The notes under the pieces were generated by a model that was not told where the DNA came from, did no database searches, and worked only from the letters and a program-made list of their open reading frames with translations. Shown here in pieces: positions 51,662 through 61,943 of a DNA stretch of 64,000 nucleotides (the stretch's first letter is position 1; each line of letters begins with the position of its first letter). A program made the position numbers and the translations under genes. This stretch comes from Deltaproteobacteria bacterium. GTDB taxonomy: Bacteria; Desulfobacterota; Desulfovibrionia; Desulfovibrionales; Desulfovibrionaceae. The stretch covers positions 86,967 to 150,966 of the forward strand of contig JAITWK010000042.1 in NCBI GenBank assembly GCA_031285295.1. Direction: 5' to 3'.

Positions 51662-52645
51662 TCACTTTATTTCTCTTTCCGCTTCTTTTAAACGACTCTT
51701 TAGTTTGTCTGCACTAAAATCATGATTAGCAGTATAACCAAGCAGTATAATTCTATTATCACTATGCCTACGGCAAAAAAGTAAGCGTTTGGCTCCACTA
51801 TGTTGTTTACCAGTTAAGAGTCCAGGTAGAACATCAGCCCTGAAAAAATCAGCTCTATCACAACAAGGTTGAATATCTTTGTGCCAATCCAAACTTCCCT
51901 TTTCACGATTAGCAGCATCTTTTACTGAAGGAAAACAAAATGCTCGTGCTGCGCTCAATACAATATTACATTTATTTTCAGTAGATTCTTTATTTGCATC
52001 TTCAAAAAAAGCATTGCTTATATGTACATCATCATATTTTGGCAAATACGAGCAATCTAGACCTTCTCTAAAAAAAAGTAACCGAGCTACCAACTTTTTT
52101 GTTGTTAAATCCAAAGTAAAATCACGATAAAATGCCACTAAAGCTTGCTCTGCAATCTGTTTGATAAAAAGACTATTTGCAGCTTCAAGATCCGTGATGA
52201 AGTTCTGATCAAGATGTTTAGCACAAAAACTCATTGCTTCTCTACATGGTCTATTATTACATCCTTCACAATATTCTTTGTCAATATTTATGTTATTTAT
52301 ACCAATTGTAAATGGTATTTCGCGGTTTTGGATCTGCCATTGCATAAAATAAGTCGTGCTGAATCCCTCTTGGGCAGTAGTTTTCCACTCGCATTTTGAT
52401 ATCTGTTGTTCACGGATAATAATTTTAGCCTGACTCGTAGCAGACAAATTTTGTAAAAAAGCTTTAATGTATCCATCTTGTTGAACACAATTTAAAATAT
52501 ATTTTGGAATAATAAGAACAATTTTATTCTGCCTAGCGAGGTCATTAAGTGCTTGACAAAAAAAACGAGCGGCACTGGCAACATTATTAGTGTAAACTAA
52601 ATTTTCTATATCTGTACCAATGCAGGCAAAAAAAGGTACATTCAT
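51662..52645 (-). CDS. Cys-rich unknown partner of the DUF3696-type ATPase
   Basis: The 327-residue protein begins two bases after the stop of the ATPase gene, so the two are cotranscribed. The first 60 residues (FFACIGTDIENLVYTNN, then QNKIVLIIPKYILNCVQ) look like an alpha/beta domain with an early Asp. A zinc-type cluster CEGCNNRPC followed by CAKH lies near residues 125-143. The C-terminus RLLFCRRHSDNRIILLGYTA then a short Lys-rich helix is reminiscent of small RelE-like folds. No family is recognised. It is AT-rich like its partner and unlike its neighbours. It may be the effector or regulator of a defence module. Confidence 0.7.
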   Translation of the reverse strand: MNVPFFACIGTDIENLVYTNNVASAARFFCQALNDLARQNKIVLIIPKYILNCVQQDGYIKAFLQNLSATSQAKIIIREQQISKCEWKTTAQEGFSTTYFMQWQIQNREIPFTIGINNINIDKEYCEGCNNRPCREAMSFCAKHLDQNFITDLEAANSLFIKQIAEQALVAFYRDFTLDLTTKKLVARLLFFREGLDCSYLPKYDDVHISNAFFEDANKESTENKCNIVLSAARAFCFPSVKDAANREKGSLDWHKDIQPCCDRADFFRADVLPGLLTGKQHSGAKRLLFCRRHSDNRIILLGYTANHDFSADKLKSRLKEAEREIK

Positions 52646-52647
52646 AA

Positions 52648-54132
52648 TTAAAGACCAACACCAATATTATCCAATTTAGCAAAGCGTAAAGTAGTCAATT
52701 CTTCCACTAATTTGGCTTTCTCTGACAAAAAACCTTCCGGGGCATTGCTTACATAGCCCAAATCATCATAAGCGATAGGCAGAGCAGAAGAACCATCGCT
52801 GTCATTTGTCACCCAATATAATTCTGTAACATCACGGGCTTTTGAAGTTTTTATACAATGATATATTAACTTATCTAATATATATTCACTATGTGTTTCC
52901 ACGATAATTTTACGACCAAGCAATGCCATTTGTATGAAAAAATCTGCCAGCTTTGATTGCATTGATGGATGAAGATGTGTTTCTGGTTCATCAATTATTA
53001 AAAGCCTACCCGGCCCAGCAGACAGGCATTTATACAAAATTGGCAAAATTTGTCCTACACCAAACCCAAGATTATTTAATGGAATACATTGATTATTTTT
53101 TTCATCTTCAATATAAACAACTTGTACTAAACCTTCTAAATTTTTAACTTCTATTTTCTTATTTTCTCCTAAAAAGACATTAACCCAATAATTTAATGCT
53201 ATTTGAAATGTATCTTTTATTTTTTTATCATTTTCATATCTATATATAGTAATTTTATCCTTTATTACTTCATAATCATACGCAAAACATTCTTTTTCAA
53301 TAATACTATAAAAACGCTTTGGAAACCCTCTAAACGGAGGAATAAAATTAATTGCATGCAAAGAAAAATCTATCGGTGCTTGAACATGATATCCTGGAAT
53401 AAGATCTATAATACCTTTATTTCCAACACATTCATCAACGCGCTCTACAAGATTTTTAATTTCAGAGTCATCCATTCTATCTATAATCGATGAATCAATT
53501 AAATTTCTAATATATTCTTTATCTATCCTGACTAAATATAGGCTTTCACCTTGCATATGAATAGATTTAACTTTCTGCAACTCAATATGACTGGCATATC
53601 CTTTACAAGACAGTGAGGAGCGATCGCCTGCGTTTTCATCAAGCCATTTCTCCATTGCATTAAATAAACTATTATCAAAAAATTGAAAATAATTATCTGC
53701 TTTTACCTGATACAGACCATCAATTAATGAAACTGAATAACTAAAATTATCATCTTTAACATACTGGTTGCTCAATTGAAGTATATCTTCAATTCCATTT
53801 TTACATTTTGTAAATGATGATATAATTTCTTTTCCAGAAGAAAATCTAAGTCCTATTGTTGCTATATGAGAATTTTTATCATAAAAAATATCATCACTTT
53901 TTCCTATATGTATTAAATCTCCATTTAGCACCAATGAATATACAAGACTATTACCAACAGCGTATGCTTTTAATCTTGACTGCGCTAGCAACAACAGAGA
54001 TTGATAGATAGAACTTTTCCCTGAACTATTCATGCCAGATAGGACGGTTAGCGGCTTTATAGGAATGGTTGTGCGCACGCCGAAAGCTTTGAAATTTTCA
54101 AGAGTTATAGCAGTGATCGTTGATTTCTTCAT
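52648..54132 (-). CDS. AAA/ABC-type ATPase of the DUF3696 (OLD-related) family
   Basis: The 494-residue protein is started at ATG 54132 (MKKSTITAITLENFKAFG), although two longer starts exist upstream. Walker A is LSGMNSSGKSSIYQSLLL. The ABC-like signature region is LGFGVGQILPILYKC. Walker B with the catalytic acidic pair is LLIIDEPETHLHPSMQSKL, followed by IIVETHSEYILDKLIYH. The C-terminus YVSNAPEGFLSEKAKLVEEL matches DUF3696. Such ATPases act as sensors in several two-gene defence systems. Strongly AT-rich DNA here suggests recent acquisition between GNAT and the recA region. Confidence 0.88.
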   Translation of the reverse strand: MKKSTITAITLENFKAFGVRTTIPIKPLTVLSGMNSSGKSSIYQSLLLLAQSRLKAYAVGNSLVYSLVLNGDLIHIGKSDDIFYDKNSHIATIGLRFSSGKEIISSFTKCKNGIEDILQLSNQYVKDDNFSYSVSLIDGLYQVKADNYFQFFDNSLFNAMEKWLDENAGDRSSLSCKGYASHIELQKVKSIHMQGESLYLVRIDKEYIRNLIDSSIIDRMDDSEIKNLVERVDECVGNKGIIDLIPGYHVQAPIDFSLHAINFIPPFRGFPKRFYSIIEKECFAYDYEVIKDKITIYRYENDKKIKDTFQIALNYWVNVFLGENKKIEVKNLEGLVQVVYIEDEKNNQCIPLNNLGFGVGQILPILYKCLSAGPGRLLIIDEPETHLHPSMQSKLADFFIQMALLGRKIIVETHSEYILDKLIYHCIKTSKARDVTELYWVTNDSDGSSALPIAYDDLGYVSNAPEGFLSEKAKLVEELTTLRFAKLDNIGVGL

Positions 54133-54341
54133 GATTGACACCCAAGGTAATAGGTTTAGGTTACTATATTTCTTTTTCATCAATCTTTCAACTCTGCATG
54201 TATATCGTGTAGGCCAAAATTGTCCCACAGCTAAATAAAAACCTCTCTGACATTGATATCCCCCCGGCAAGCGGGTTGATAGATCCCGCTGTTAAATGCT
54301 AGAAGAAGCAAACAACGACAAAAAACGCACCCTGAGGAATC

Positions 54342-55010
54342 ATGTCCGAAAATCATGACAGCCAAACCGCCAGCGCTGGTCCCACGGCCCTTGATGCTGG
54401 CGGCGATATTGAAAAATTGCTGGGCGAGATTCTGCCTGCAATCGCCGGGCAGGTAGCGGCCAAGCACAATTACGAGGTCACGCCAGCAGTTCTTGAAGCC
54501 ATCAACGCCGCCCTTTCGCAAGCCTGGGACGAGTTTACGGATTCCGGCGAACGGGTTTACATCATCGCGGACGCCTGCCGGGTGATTGGCGTAACCTTTG
54601 GGGTGCATCAGGACAGTGGCTACTTTCAGTTTCAAACCGTCTTTTCCCCCAGTCTGCGCTATGATCATGAAAGCTCTCCCGAAAATTCCCAAAAAAATTA
54701 CACTGATATCGCTTTGGGATTTTTCAAAAATTATGATTTATACTACGCTCGGCGGGGTGAGGCGGATCAAAAGCTGCTTGCCCGGCATGGCGACGAACCA
54801 GGCGAATTTATCACTCACGATCTTCTCGCGCACGGAGCGCCTGCGGACGAAGCCCACGAGGCTCTGCGCGAAGCCTTTGACCGGGCGCAGCGGGCCAACC
54901 TTTTTGCCGGATCGCCCCTGGCCGGAGATGATGAACTGGGGTCGCTCATGATCCCGGAACTCACGGTTCTGGAATACAAGCAAACCGGCTCACTTCACAT
55001 CGATTTGTAA
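54342..55010 (+). CDS. Hypothetical protein upstream of recA
   Basis: The 222-residue protein starts behind CTGAGGA. A disordered N-terminus precedes helical segments (EKLLGEILPAIAGQVAAKHN, then VLEAINAALSQAWDEFTDSG) and a mixed region with QDSGYFQFQTVFSPSLRYDH. There are no membrane or catalytic motifs. GC content and codon use resemble the housekeeping genes around it. It lies 40 bases before recA in the same direction, so cotranscription is possible, but no SOS role can be read. Confidence 0.72.
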   Translation: MSENHDSQTASAGPTALDAGGDIEKLLGEILPAIAGQVAAKHNYEVTPAVLEAINAALSQAWDEFTDSGERVYIIADACRVIGVTFGVHQDSGYFQFQTVFSPSLRYDHESSPENSQKNYTDIALGFFKNYDLYYARRGEADQKLLARHGDEPGEFITHDLLAHGAPADEAHEALREAFDRAQRANLFAGSPLAGDDELGSLMIPELTVLEYKQTGSLHIDL

Positions 55011-55050
55011 CCACCTAAAAATATTCAGCCTTTACTCTGGAGTATCCTAA

Positions 55051-56136
55051 ATGGCCAAAAAGCCCTCCCTTTCGGCAGCCGATGCCCGGCTCGAAGCTTT
55101 GCAAACCGCCCTTACCACCATTGAACGCAAATACGGCCAAGGCTCGGTCATGCGCCTTTCCGACGATGCCCATGTGCAGATTCCGGTCATTCCCACCGGA
55201 TCAATCGGCCTGGATTTGGCCCTTGGAGTGGGCGGGCTGCCGCGCGGACGTATTTCTGAAATTTACGGCCCGGAATCTTCGGGCAAAACCACCCTGGCCC
55301 TGCACGTCATAGCCGAAGCCCAAAAACTTGGCGGCGTTTGCGCTTTTGTTGATGCCGAACATGCGCTGGATGTCAATTACGCCAAGCGCCTGGGCGTAAA
55401 AACCGATGAACTGCTCATCTCGCAGCCCGACTATGGCGAACAGGCTCTGGACATCGCCGACATGCTGGTACGCTCGGCAGCCGTGGATCTGGTGGTAATC
55501 GACTCCGTGGCTGCCCTGATCCCGCAGGCCGAGTTGGAAGGCAACATGGGCGAAATGCAGGTTGGCGGTCAGGCCAGGCTGATGTCGCACGCGCTGCGCA
55601 AGCTCACCGGCACCATTCATAAATCGCGCACCGCCGTTATTTTCATCAACCAGATCCGCATGAAAATCGGCGGCATGCCCGGCGGCTACGGCAACCCGGA
55701 AACCACCAGCGGCGGCAACGCCCTCAAATTTTACGCCTCGGTGCGTCTGGATATCCGCAAAATCCTCACCCTCAAGGATAAAGAGGAAGTTTTCGGTAAC
55801 CGCGTGCGCGTAAAAGTGGTTAAAAACAAAGTCGCGCCGCCCTTCCGCGAAGCCCAGTTCGATGTGCTGTACGGCCAGGGAGTTTCCCGCACCGGCGAAA
55901 TCATAGACATGGGCATCGATGCCGGAGTAGTGGATAAAAGCGGTTCCTGGTTCGCCTACAACGGCGAACGCCTGGGCCAGGGCAAGGAAAATGTCCGCGC
56001 CATGCTGGACGAAAATATCGAGCTCAGAAAAAGTATTGAAGATGCCCTGATGGCCCACCTGGGTCTGCACCCTGAACTGGCCGCCACCTCGGCGCCTGAT
56101 CTGGATGCGGCAGGCGATGCGGATTTGGATGATTAA
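55051..56136 (+). CDS. recA: RecA recombinase
   Basis: The 361-residue protein carries out homologous strand exchange and SOS activation. Walker [16 protein letters not shown] is at about residues 71-85. The conserved N-terminal [10 protein letters not shown], the L1 loop region [20 protein letters not shown] and the L2 region [20 protein letters not shown] are all present, ending with an acidic tail. Full length for the family. TCTGGAG precedes the start. No LexA-type box was recognised upstream. Confidence 0.99.
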   Translation: MAKKPSLSAADARLEALQTALTTIERKYGQGSVMRLSDDAHVQIPVIPTGSIGLDLALGVGGLPRGRISEIYGPESSGKTTLALHVIAEAQKLGGVCAFVDAEHALDVNYAKRLGVKTDELLISQPDYGEQALDIADMLVRSAAVDLVVIDSVAALIPQAELEGNMGEMQVGGQARLMSHALRKLTGTIHKSRTAVIFINQIRMKIGGMPGGYGNPETTSGGNALKFYASVRLDIRKILTLKDKEEVFGNRVRVKVVKNKVAPPFREAQFDVLYGQGVSRTGEIIDMGIDAGVVDKSGSWFAYNGERLGQGKENVRAMLDENIELRKSIEDALMAHLGLHPELAATSAPDLDAAGDADLDD

Positions 56137-56174
56137 TAAATTAAGGCAATTAGCCTAATCAGGAAAATCTAACT

Positions 56175-58826
56175 ATGCTAACTACTAACGATATTCGCCG
56201 CAAATTCCTGTCTTATTTTCAGTCGCAGGGGCATGAGCCGGTGCGCTCCTCCTCGCTGGTGCCAAAAGACGACCCCAGCCTGCTTTTCACCAACGCGGGC
56301 ATGGTGCAGTTCAAAAAAATCTTCCAGGGGCAGGAAAAACGCGCCTACTCGCGGGCCGTTACCGACCAAAAGTGCCTGCGCCTGGGCGGCAAGCACAACG
56401 ATCTGGAAAACGTGGGGCGCACCGCCCGCCACCACACTTTTTTTGAAATGATGGGCAACTTCTCTTTCGGCGATTATTTCAAGGAAGACGCCATCAAATT
56501 CGCCTGGCACTTTGTGACCAAAGAGCTGGGGCTTCCGGCTGAAAAGCTTTACGCCACCGTCTTTCTTGACGATGACGAAGCCGTGGACCTCTGGCTCAAG
56601 CACACCAGCATCCCGGCGGAACGCATTCTGCGCATGGGCGAAAAGGACAACTTCTGGAGCATGGGCGATACCGGGCCTTGCGGTCCCTGTTCGGAAATCC
56701 TTATCGACCAGGGCGAACACATGACCTGCGGCCCGAATTGCGGCATTGGCAAGTGCGATTGCGACCGTTTTCTGGAAATCTGGAACCTGGTGTTCATGCA
56801 GTACAACCAGATCGAGCCGGGCCGCCGCGAACCTCTCCCCCGCCCCAGCATTGATACCGGCATGGGGCTGGAGCGCGTAAGCGCGGTCTGCCAGGGTGTC
56901 TACTCCAACTACGATACCGATTTGTTCCGCTCGATCATCGACTTCGCGGCCTCGCTGGCCGGGGTCACCTACAGCCGCAGCATGCCGGATACCAACGACA
57001 TTGATACCGCCCTGCGCGTCATTGCCGACCACAGCCGGGCCACGGCTTTTATGATCGCCGATGGCATCATGCCCTCCAACGAAGGGCGCGGCTACATGCT
57101 GCGCCGTTTGATCCGCCGCGCCTACCGTTTCGGGCGATTTATCGGAATGCCCTCCACCTTCATGCACCTTACGGCCAATCAGGTGGTGGATTCCATGGAA
57201 GCCGACTTTCCGGAACTGGGTGGCGCAAGAACCATGATTACGCGCATCATCCGGGAAGAAGAACAGCGCTTTGAAAAAACCCTGGACAAGGGTTTGATCC
57301 TGCTGGAAGAAGGGCTGGCCGAACTGACCGCGCAAGGCAAAAACATCATTGACGGTGGCATGGCCTTCAAGCTTTACGACACTTTCGGCTTCCCCATGGA
57401 TATCGTCAACGACGTGGCGGAAAAACGCGGCTTCAAACTGGACGAGGCCGGGTTCAACGCGCATATGAAGGAACAGAAAGAAAGAGCCAAGGCGGCCTGG
57501 AAGGGTTCGGGCGAAGTTGACCCGGCAGCCCGTTTCGCCGCTCTGCTGGAAGAAGGCTTGCGTTCCGAATTTGTGGGCTATGCCTCTTTAACGGCGCACA
57601 GCCGCCTGACCGCCCTGCTGGATGAAAAAGGCAACCGCGTACCCGGCTTGACCGCAGGCGCTACCGGCTGGCTGGCCTGCGGGCAGACTCCATTTTACGG
57701 AGCTTCGGGCGGACAGGCCGGTGACCTGGGCGAAATAATCACCGCATCCGGTCAGGGCGAAATTCTGGAAACCGTAAAAGCCGGGCCAAATTTGACCATG
57801 CATCAGGTGCGGGTGAACAGCGGCGAACTGCTGCTGGATCAGGAAGCCGATTTGTCCGTGCATGACGGCGGGCGCAAGGCTTCGGCCCGCAACCATACCT
57901 GCACCCACCTGCTGCACTCTGCCCTGCGCTCTGTGCTGGGTGATCATGTGCGTCAGGCCGGTTCGCTGGTTACCCCGGATCGCCTGCGCTTTGACTTCAC
58001 CCATATCGCGGCCATGAGCGAAGAAGAGCTGGCCGCTGTAGAAAACCACGTTAACCGCGCCATCATGGCCGACCGGGCCGTTGGAGCGCAGGAATGCAGC
58101 TATGACGAAGCTCTGGCCACCGGTGCCATGGCCCTGTTTGGTGAAAAATATGGCGATGTCGTGCGCTTGGTAAATATTGACGGCGAAAGCATGGAGCTTT
58201 GCGGCGGCACTCACCTGGAGCGCACCGGCGAAGCCGGGCTGTTCGCCATTTTGTCCGAAAGCGGCATCGCGGCAGGCACCCGGCGTATTGAGGCTGTTAC
58301 CGGCTGGAACGCTTTGGAACTTTTGCGCGGTCAACGCGATCAAATCAAGGATGCCTCGGCCCTGCTCAAAGCCAGACCCGACGAACTGACAGACAAGATT
58401 CAGGGGCTGCTTACCGAAACACGCAGCCTGCGCAAGGATCTGGAAAAGGCCGAAGCGGTTTCCGCCTCGCAGCAAGGCCAGAGCCTGATGGATCAACTGC
58501 GGGAAGTGGCTGGCGTAAAAGTACTGGCCGTGCGCACCGCTGCCCAGAATATCAAGGCCCTGCGCGATCTGGCCGATGATCTGCGCTCCAAGCTGCCCTC
58601 CGGCATCGTTTGCCTGACTGCGGAGGAAGAAGGCAAGGTAAATATGATTATTGGCGTTTCCAAAGATTTGCACGGGCGCTTTACCGCTCCCGCGCTGATC
58701 AAGGAAGTGGCGGCAAAAATCGGCGGTTCCGGCGGCGGACGCCCGGATCTGGCCCAGGCTGGCGGCACTGACGCCTCCGGCATTGAGGCGGCGTTTGCGT
58801 TGTTATATGAGTTGGTAGGCAGATAG
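56175..58826 (+). CDS. alaS: Alanyl-tRNA synthetase
   Basis: The 883-residue enzyme charges tRNA-Ala. The class II core includes [37 protein letters not shown] and [13 protein letters not shown]. The editing domain has [14 protein letters not shown] (HxxxH) and [16 protein letters not shown] (CxxxH). The C-Ala domain ends [15 protein letters not shown]. All key motifs are intact and length is normal. It follows recA by 38 bases, a frequent arrangement. Confidence 0.99.
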   Translation: MLTTNDIRRKFLSYFQSQGHEPVRSSSLVPKDDPSLLFTNAGMVQFKKIFQGQEKRAYSRAVTDQKCLRLGGKHNDLENVGRTARHHTFFEMMGNFSFGDYFKEDAIKFAWHFVTKELGLPAEKLYATVFLDDDEAVDLWLKHTSIPAERILRMGEKDNFWSMGDTGPCGPCSEILIDQGEHMTCGPNCGIGKCDCDRFLEIWNLVFMQYNQIEPGRREPLPRPSIDTGMGLERVSAVCQGVYSNYDTDLFRSIIDFAASLAGVTYSRSMPDTNDIDTALRVIADHSRATAFMIADGIMPSNEGRGYMLRRLIRRAYRFGRFIGMPSTFMHLTANQVVDSMEADFPELGGARTMITRIIREEEQRFEKTLDKGLILLEEGLAELTAQGKNIIDGGMAFKLYDTFGFPMDIVNDVAEKRGFKLDEAGFNAHMKEQKERAKAAWKGSGEVDPAARFAALLEEGLRSEFVGYASLTAHSRLTALLDEKGNRVPGLTAGATGWLACGQTPFYGASGGQAGDLGEIITASGQGEILETVKAGPNLTMHQVRVNSGELLLDQEADLSVHDGGRKASARNHTCTHLLHSALRSVLGDHVRQAGSLVTPDRLRFDFTHIAAMSEEELAAVENHVNRAIMADRAVGAQECSYDEALATGAMALFGEKYGDVVRLVNIDGESMELCGGTHLERTGEAGLFAILSESGIAAGTRRIEAVTGWNALELLRGQRDQIKDASALLKARPDELTDKIQGLLTETRSLRKDLEKAEAVSASQQGQSLMDQLREVAGVKVLAVRTAAQNIKALRDLADDLRSKLPSGIVCLTAEEEGKVNMIIGVSKDLHGRFTAPALIKEVAAKIGGSGGGRPDLAQAGGTDASGIEAAFALLYELVGR

Positions 58827-58900
58827 AATTTTTACCTTCGGTGGTCAGGGGCTCCGCCCCTGAACCCCGCATAGGGGCATGGCCCCTATGTACCCATTTT

Positions 58901-58940
58901 GCAAAAGCGGCTCCAGAAACGGAGCCGCTTTTGCTTATTT
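58901..58940. terminator. Terminator between alaS and selB
   Basis: GCAAAAGCGGCTCC-agaaac-GGAGCCGCTTTTGC, then TTATTTCT, is a perfect 14-bp stem. Two further palindromes precede it (GGGGCTCCGCCCC near 58848 and CATAGGGGCATGGCCCCTATG near 58870). It serves the convergent alaS and selB. Confidence 0.9.
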
Positions 58941-60869
58941 CTACCGCTTCCGCAGAATCCGCTTATCCCCTAACCGGATCGTCAGCTTGCTGTTGTCGAA
59001 ATGATCCAGCAGGGCGACCAGATATTTGCGAGAAAGGCCGGTCATGTCGCGTAAGGCGGCAAGGTCCAGGTTGTCGTGGCTGCCCAGCCAGTCAACGCAT
59101 TTGGCCCAAATCTCGTCAAAGGGCTGGCGGGCGTAGTAGATGGTTTCATTCAGCTTGACCAGTTCGCCCTCGGCCTGCAACATTTTAACCAGAGGATCGG
59201 CCTCCTTTGGAGCGCAGCCTAGTTCATCCAGCACTTCTTTCAGGTTGGGCGGGGTAGCTCCGGCCTTGCTGTAAGCCGCAAGCAACGCGCCGCGCAAATC
59301 CGCCGCACCACCCTGCATCGAAACCTTGTGATCCGGCAGGCGCAGCACTTCGCCATCCACTGCCAGCTTGCCCTGCTTGATCAGCCGCTCCAGAATAAAA
59401 TGCACCAGCTTGGGAGCCAGCCCCTTGCCCCAGCCGGAAGCCAGAGCCGAGCGGCTAAGCCCCGCCTTGAGCGGCTCACGCGCGTGAAAAGCGGCCAAAT
59501 GTTCCAGACAACCCGCGCAAAGGGCTTCCGCCTCGTCACCGCTCAGGTAACGGCGCTCGTCTTTATCCACCACAAAGATCTGCTGTTTGCTGCCCAAAAG
59601 CTGCAAGGTCTTGTCTACCAGACTGGATTCAAAATTCACCAGCACGCAGAGTTCGGCAAAGCTGGCCCCCTGCCTGCCGCGCAGGGCAAGCTGGCTGAGC
59701 AATGCTTCTTCCGGCTTGATGTCGGCCCCGGCCTTGGCCAGTTGCTGCAAAGTTTCCAGTTTGGCACTATAAGCCGGATCTTTTTTACGCAATTCCAGCG
59801 GCAACGGGTGAACCAAAAAACCACCGGCCACAGTGCGCAGCGGCGAGAAGGAGCGCAGTACGCAGCGATCGCCAAACACGCCGACCATCGGCTCACTGAA
59901 GCGGATCTGGCACAGGGCGCTCTCGCCGGGTTCGAGCTTGTCGCGATCCAAAAAATGCATTTTAGCCAGCACTTCGCGGGCCTCGTGATGAAAATGCACC
60001 TCCGAACGATGGCGCAAGGCGCGTTGCGCCGAAGAAAGGCAATGCAGTTCGACAATCCAGGCATTTGAGGCAAACAGGCTGCCCGGTCTGGCCAGCACTT
60101 CGCCGCGTTCTATGTCCGCCACTTCCAGCGTGGGCAGGTTGACGGCGGTACGATAGCCAGCCGGAGCTTTTTCCACGCTCTTGCCGTGGCTTTGCAGGCC
60201 ACGCGCCTTGCTGGCCCGGCCGGAAGGCATGAGTTCCAAATCCTCACCCAGGTTGAAGGAGCCGGAAATCAGCGTGCCGGTAACAATGGTACCGTGTCCG
60301 CGCATGGTGAAAATACGATCCACGGGCAGGCGCGGCAAATCACCACGACGGCGCGGGCTGTAACTTCCGGCTGTTTGCACCAGGGCGGCACGCAACTCTT
60401 CCAACCCCTGCCCGGTGTGGGCGGAAACCGGAAACAGCGGAGCGTCCTGCAAAAAACTCCCCTTGAGGAAGTTCTTTATATCCTCGGTCACCATGGCCAG
60501 CCATTCCGGCTCAACCATATCGATTTTGGTCAGGGCCACCAGACCGCTGCGAATGCCGAGCAAAGAACATATTTCAAGATGTTCGCGCGTTTGCGGCATA
60601 ACGCCCTCGTCCGCCGCAATTACCAACGTAACGAAATCAATACCCGCCGCGCCAGCCACCATGTTCTTCACAAAGCGCTCGTGGCCGGGAACGTCCACAA
60701 TGGAAAGCTTGCCGCCGTCCGGCAAATCCAGGTAGGCGAAGCCAAGCTCAATGGTGATGCCGCGGCGCTTTTCCTCTTCCAGACGATCGCAGTCAGTGCC
60801 GCTAAGAGCGCGAACCAGCGAAGTCTTGCCGTGGTCGATGTGACCGGCGGTGCCCATTACTACAGGCAT
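58941..60869 (-). CDS. selB: SelB, selenocysteine-specific elongation factor
   Basis: The 642-residue GTPase delivers Sec-tRNA to UGA codons. G1 is [18 protein letters not shown]2 region [16 protein letters not shown]3 [14 protein letters not shown]4 [12 protein letters not shown]. Domains II and III follow ([19 protein letters not shown]). The C-terminal third has four winged-helix repeats that bind the SECIS element, ending [20 protein letters not shown]. Full length. It implies selenoproteins such as formate dehydrogenase. No selA, selD or selC gene is seen in the window. Confidence 0.98.
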   Translation of the reverse strand: MPVVMGTAGHIDHGKTSLVRALSGTDCDRLEEEKRRGITIELGFAYLDLPDGGKLSIVDVPGHERFVKNMVAGAAGIDFVTLVIAADEGVMPQTREHLEICSLLGIRSGLVALTKIDMVEPEWLAMVTEDIKNFLKGSFLQDAPLFPVSAHTGQGLEELRAALVQTAGSYSPRRRGDLPRLPVDRIFTMRGHGTIVTGTLISGSFNLGEDLELMPSGRASKARGLQSHGKSVEKAPAGYRTAVNLPTLEVADIERGEVLARPGSLFASNAWIVELHCLSSAQRALRHRSEVHFHHEAREVLAKMHFLDRDKLEPGESALCQIRFSEPMVGVFGDRCVLRSFSPLRTVAGGFLVHPLPLELRKKDPAYSAKLETLQQLAKAGADIKPEEALLSQLALRGRQGASFAELCVLVNFESSLVDKTLQLLGSKQQIFVVDKDERRYLSGDEAEALCAGCLEHLAAFHAREPLKAGLSRSALASGWGKGLAPKLVHFILERLIKQGKLAVDGEVLRLPDHKVSMQGGAADLRGALLAAYSKAGATPPNLKEVLDELGCAPKEADPLVKMLQAEGELVKLNETIYYARQPFDEIWAKCVDWLGSHDNLDLAALRDMTGLSRKYLVALLDHFDNSKLTIRLGDKRILRKR

Positions 60870-60884
60870 AATAACTCCTATAAA

Positions 60885-60922
60885 CAGCGCCTGCTTTTGC
60901 CGTGATATTTTGTATGGCGCTG
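60885..60922. repeat. Short copy of the palindromic repeat family
   Basis: CAGCGCCTGCTTTTGCCGTG followed by ATATTTTGTATGGCGCTG carries the CCTGCTTTTGCCGTGAT arm, and its own ends form a small inverted repeat. It lies 15 bases upstream of the selB start, in its leader. Confidence 0.65.
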
Positions 60923-60924
60923 TC

Positions 60925-60965
60925 TGAAAAATAAAACGCTTCGCGGAAATCCGGCCCGCGAAGCG
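60925..60965 (-). terminator. Terminator of the small gene at 61018
   Basis: On the minus strand CGCTTCGCGG...CCGCGAAGCG is followed by TTTTATTTTTC. It separates the small membrane protein gene from selB. Confidence 0.85.
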
Positions 60966-61017
60966 CTAAATTATTGCTGCGTCAAATCATTAAAACAAAA
61001 CAGGCCGCGCGATTTTT

Positions 61018-61239
61018 TCAAAACGGCCAGCGCTTTTTTTTCAGCTGCTGCGGGGGCAGGAGGTCGGGCTTGTATTCTTCTTCCTTTTTGGGCTCACGCG
61101 CCTTCAAAAAGAAAAACACCGCGAGAATTGAAAAACCCATGGCCCGCACGGTTTCTTTCGATTCCAGCTCGGGTGCCAATATAACGTTTATCACCGCGCC
61201 GGCCAGACCGAACAAGGCCAGAAAATACCTTAGTGCCAC
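61018..61239 (-). CDS. Small membrane protein
   Basis: The 73-residue protein is started at GTG 61239, which has GGAGG five bases upstream; a much longer ATG frame from 61416 has no such site. Two hydrophobic segments (ALRYFLALFGLAGAVINVIL and AMGFSILAVFFFLKAREP) flank a short charged loop, followed by a Lys/Pro-rich cytoplasmic tail ending KKKRWPF. No family is recognised. It is a single gene with its own terminator. Confidence 0.75.
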   Translation of the reverse strand: MALRYFLALFGLAGAVINVILAPELESKETVRAMGFSILAVFFFLKAREPKKEEEYKPDLLPPQQLKKKRWPF

Positions 61240-61476
61240 ATTTACCTCCAGACTTGGCTTATAGAGCCGGTTACGCCGCTCCTGTCCACAAGACAGAGCA
61301 TCAGAGCGCACAAGCTCAGCACCCGGCATTATTATCATAAACCACGCGCAAGTGGAAGTACGAAACGGTACCTGCGGCGCTATCCCTAAAAACCTCACTT
61401 TGCGCCGGAATAACAATTAAAAGCCAACATGCCGTGGTATGCCTATTCCCTGGTAGTCCCTCAATTTAAGCAAGAC

Positions 61477-61605
61477 AGGTAGTGCCTGCTTTTGCCGTCA
61501 GGCAAGGAAGATGAGTTTTTGCCGACCGGAGTGTACTCTTCTCGCACTCGACAGGAGGCAAAAACGATATCTGACGAAGCATCACGGCAAAATGAGGCAC
61601 TACCT
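61477..61605. repeat. Palindromic repeat element, 129 bp copy
   Basis: The terminal inverted repeats are AGGTAGTGCCTGCTTTTGCC and GGCAAAATGAGGCACTACCT (two mismatches). An inner pair includes GAGTGTACTC. It is about 80 percent identical to the reverse complement of 47798-47924. It occupies most of the 61240-61678 gap; the rest (61240-61476) shows nothing else supported. Confidence 0.9.
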
Positions 61606-61678
61606 ATTTCCTTTAACGGTTGAAAACATCTGGACAATCGGATAAAAAGAAAGGAAAGATCGGATAGAGAGGCTCACC

Positions 61679-61930
61679 ATGCTGCTGTTTGATGATTCCA
61701 AAAAGCTTGAAAAAGCTCTGGGCGAAGAAGCCGCTACCGTCATAGCCCACATTTTTGAGCAGGCTAACGAGAAGTGGCGGCAGGAGCTTGCCACAAAGGC
61801 TGATTTGGAAAAAGGGTTGCTGGCCCTGCCGAACGAGATGAAAGAATTGGAGATTCGGCTCACCATCCGCCTCGGTGGCATGATGGCCGCATCAATCGCC
61901 CTTGTTGCCGCACTGGTAAAGTTGCTGTAA
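61679..61930 (+). CDS. Small coiled-coil membrane protein (DUF1640-like)
   Basis: The 83-residue protein has a helical, charged N-terminal part (LEKALGEEAATVIAHIFEQA, NEKWRQELATKADLEKGLLA, then NEMKELEIRLTIRLGG) and one C-terminal membrane helix (MMAASIALVAALVKLL). The layout resembles the DUF1640/CCDC90-like group of tail-anchored coiled-coil proteins. It is followed after 13 bases by the transporter gene. Function unknown. Confidence 0.7.
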   Translation: MLLFDDSKKLEKALGEEAATVIAHIFEQANEKWRQELATKADLEKGLLALPNEMKELEIRLTIRLGGMMAASIALVAALVKLL

Positions 61931-61943
61931 GCAGCCTCCCTGC

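Noticed and set aside
56178..57464. Long minus-strand frame of about 428 codons
   Set aside because: It is antisense to alaS, whose motifs are complete; GC-rich coding sequence often leaves such frames open.
60870..61017. selC tRNA gene next to selB
   Set aside because: The gap contains only a repeat arm and a terminator hairpin; no cloverleaf can be drawn.
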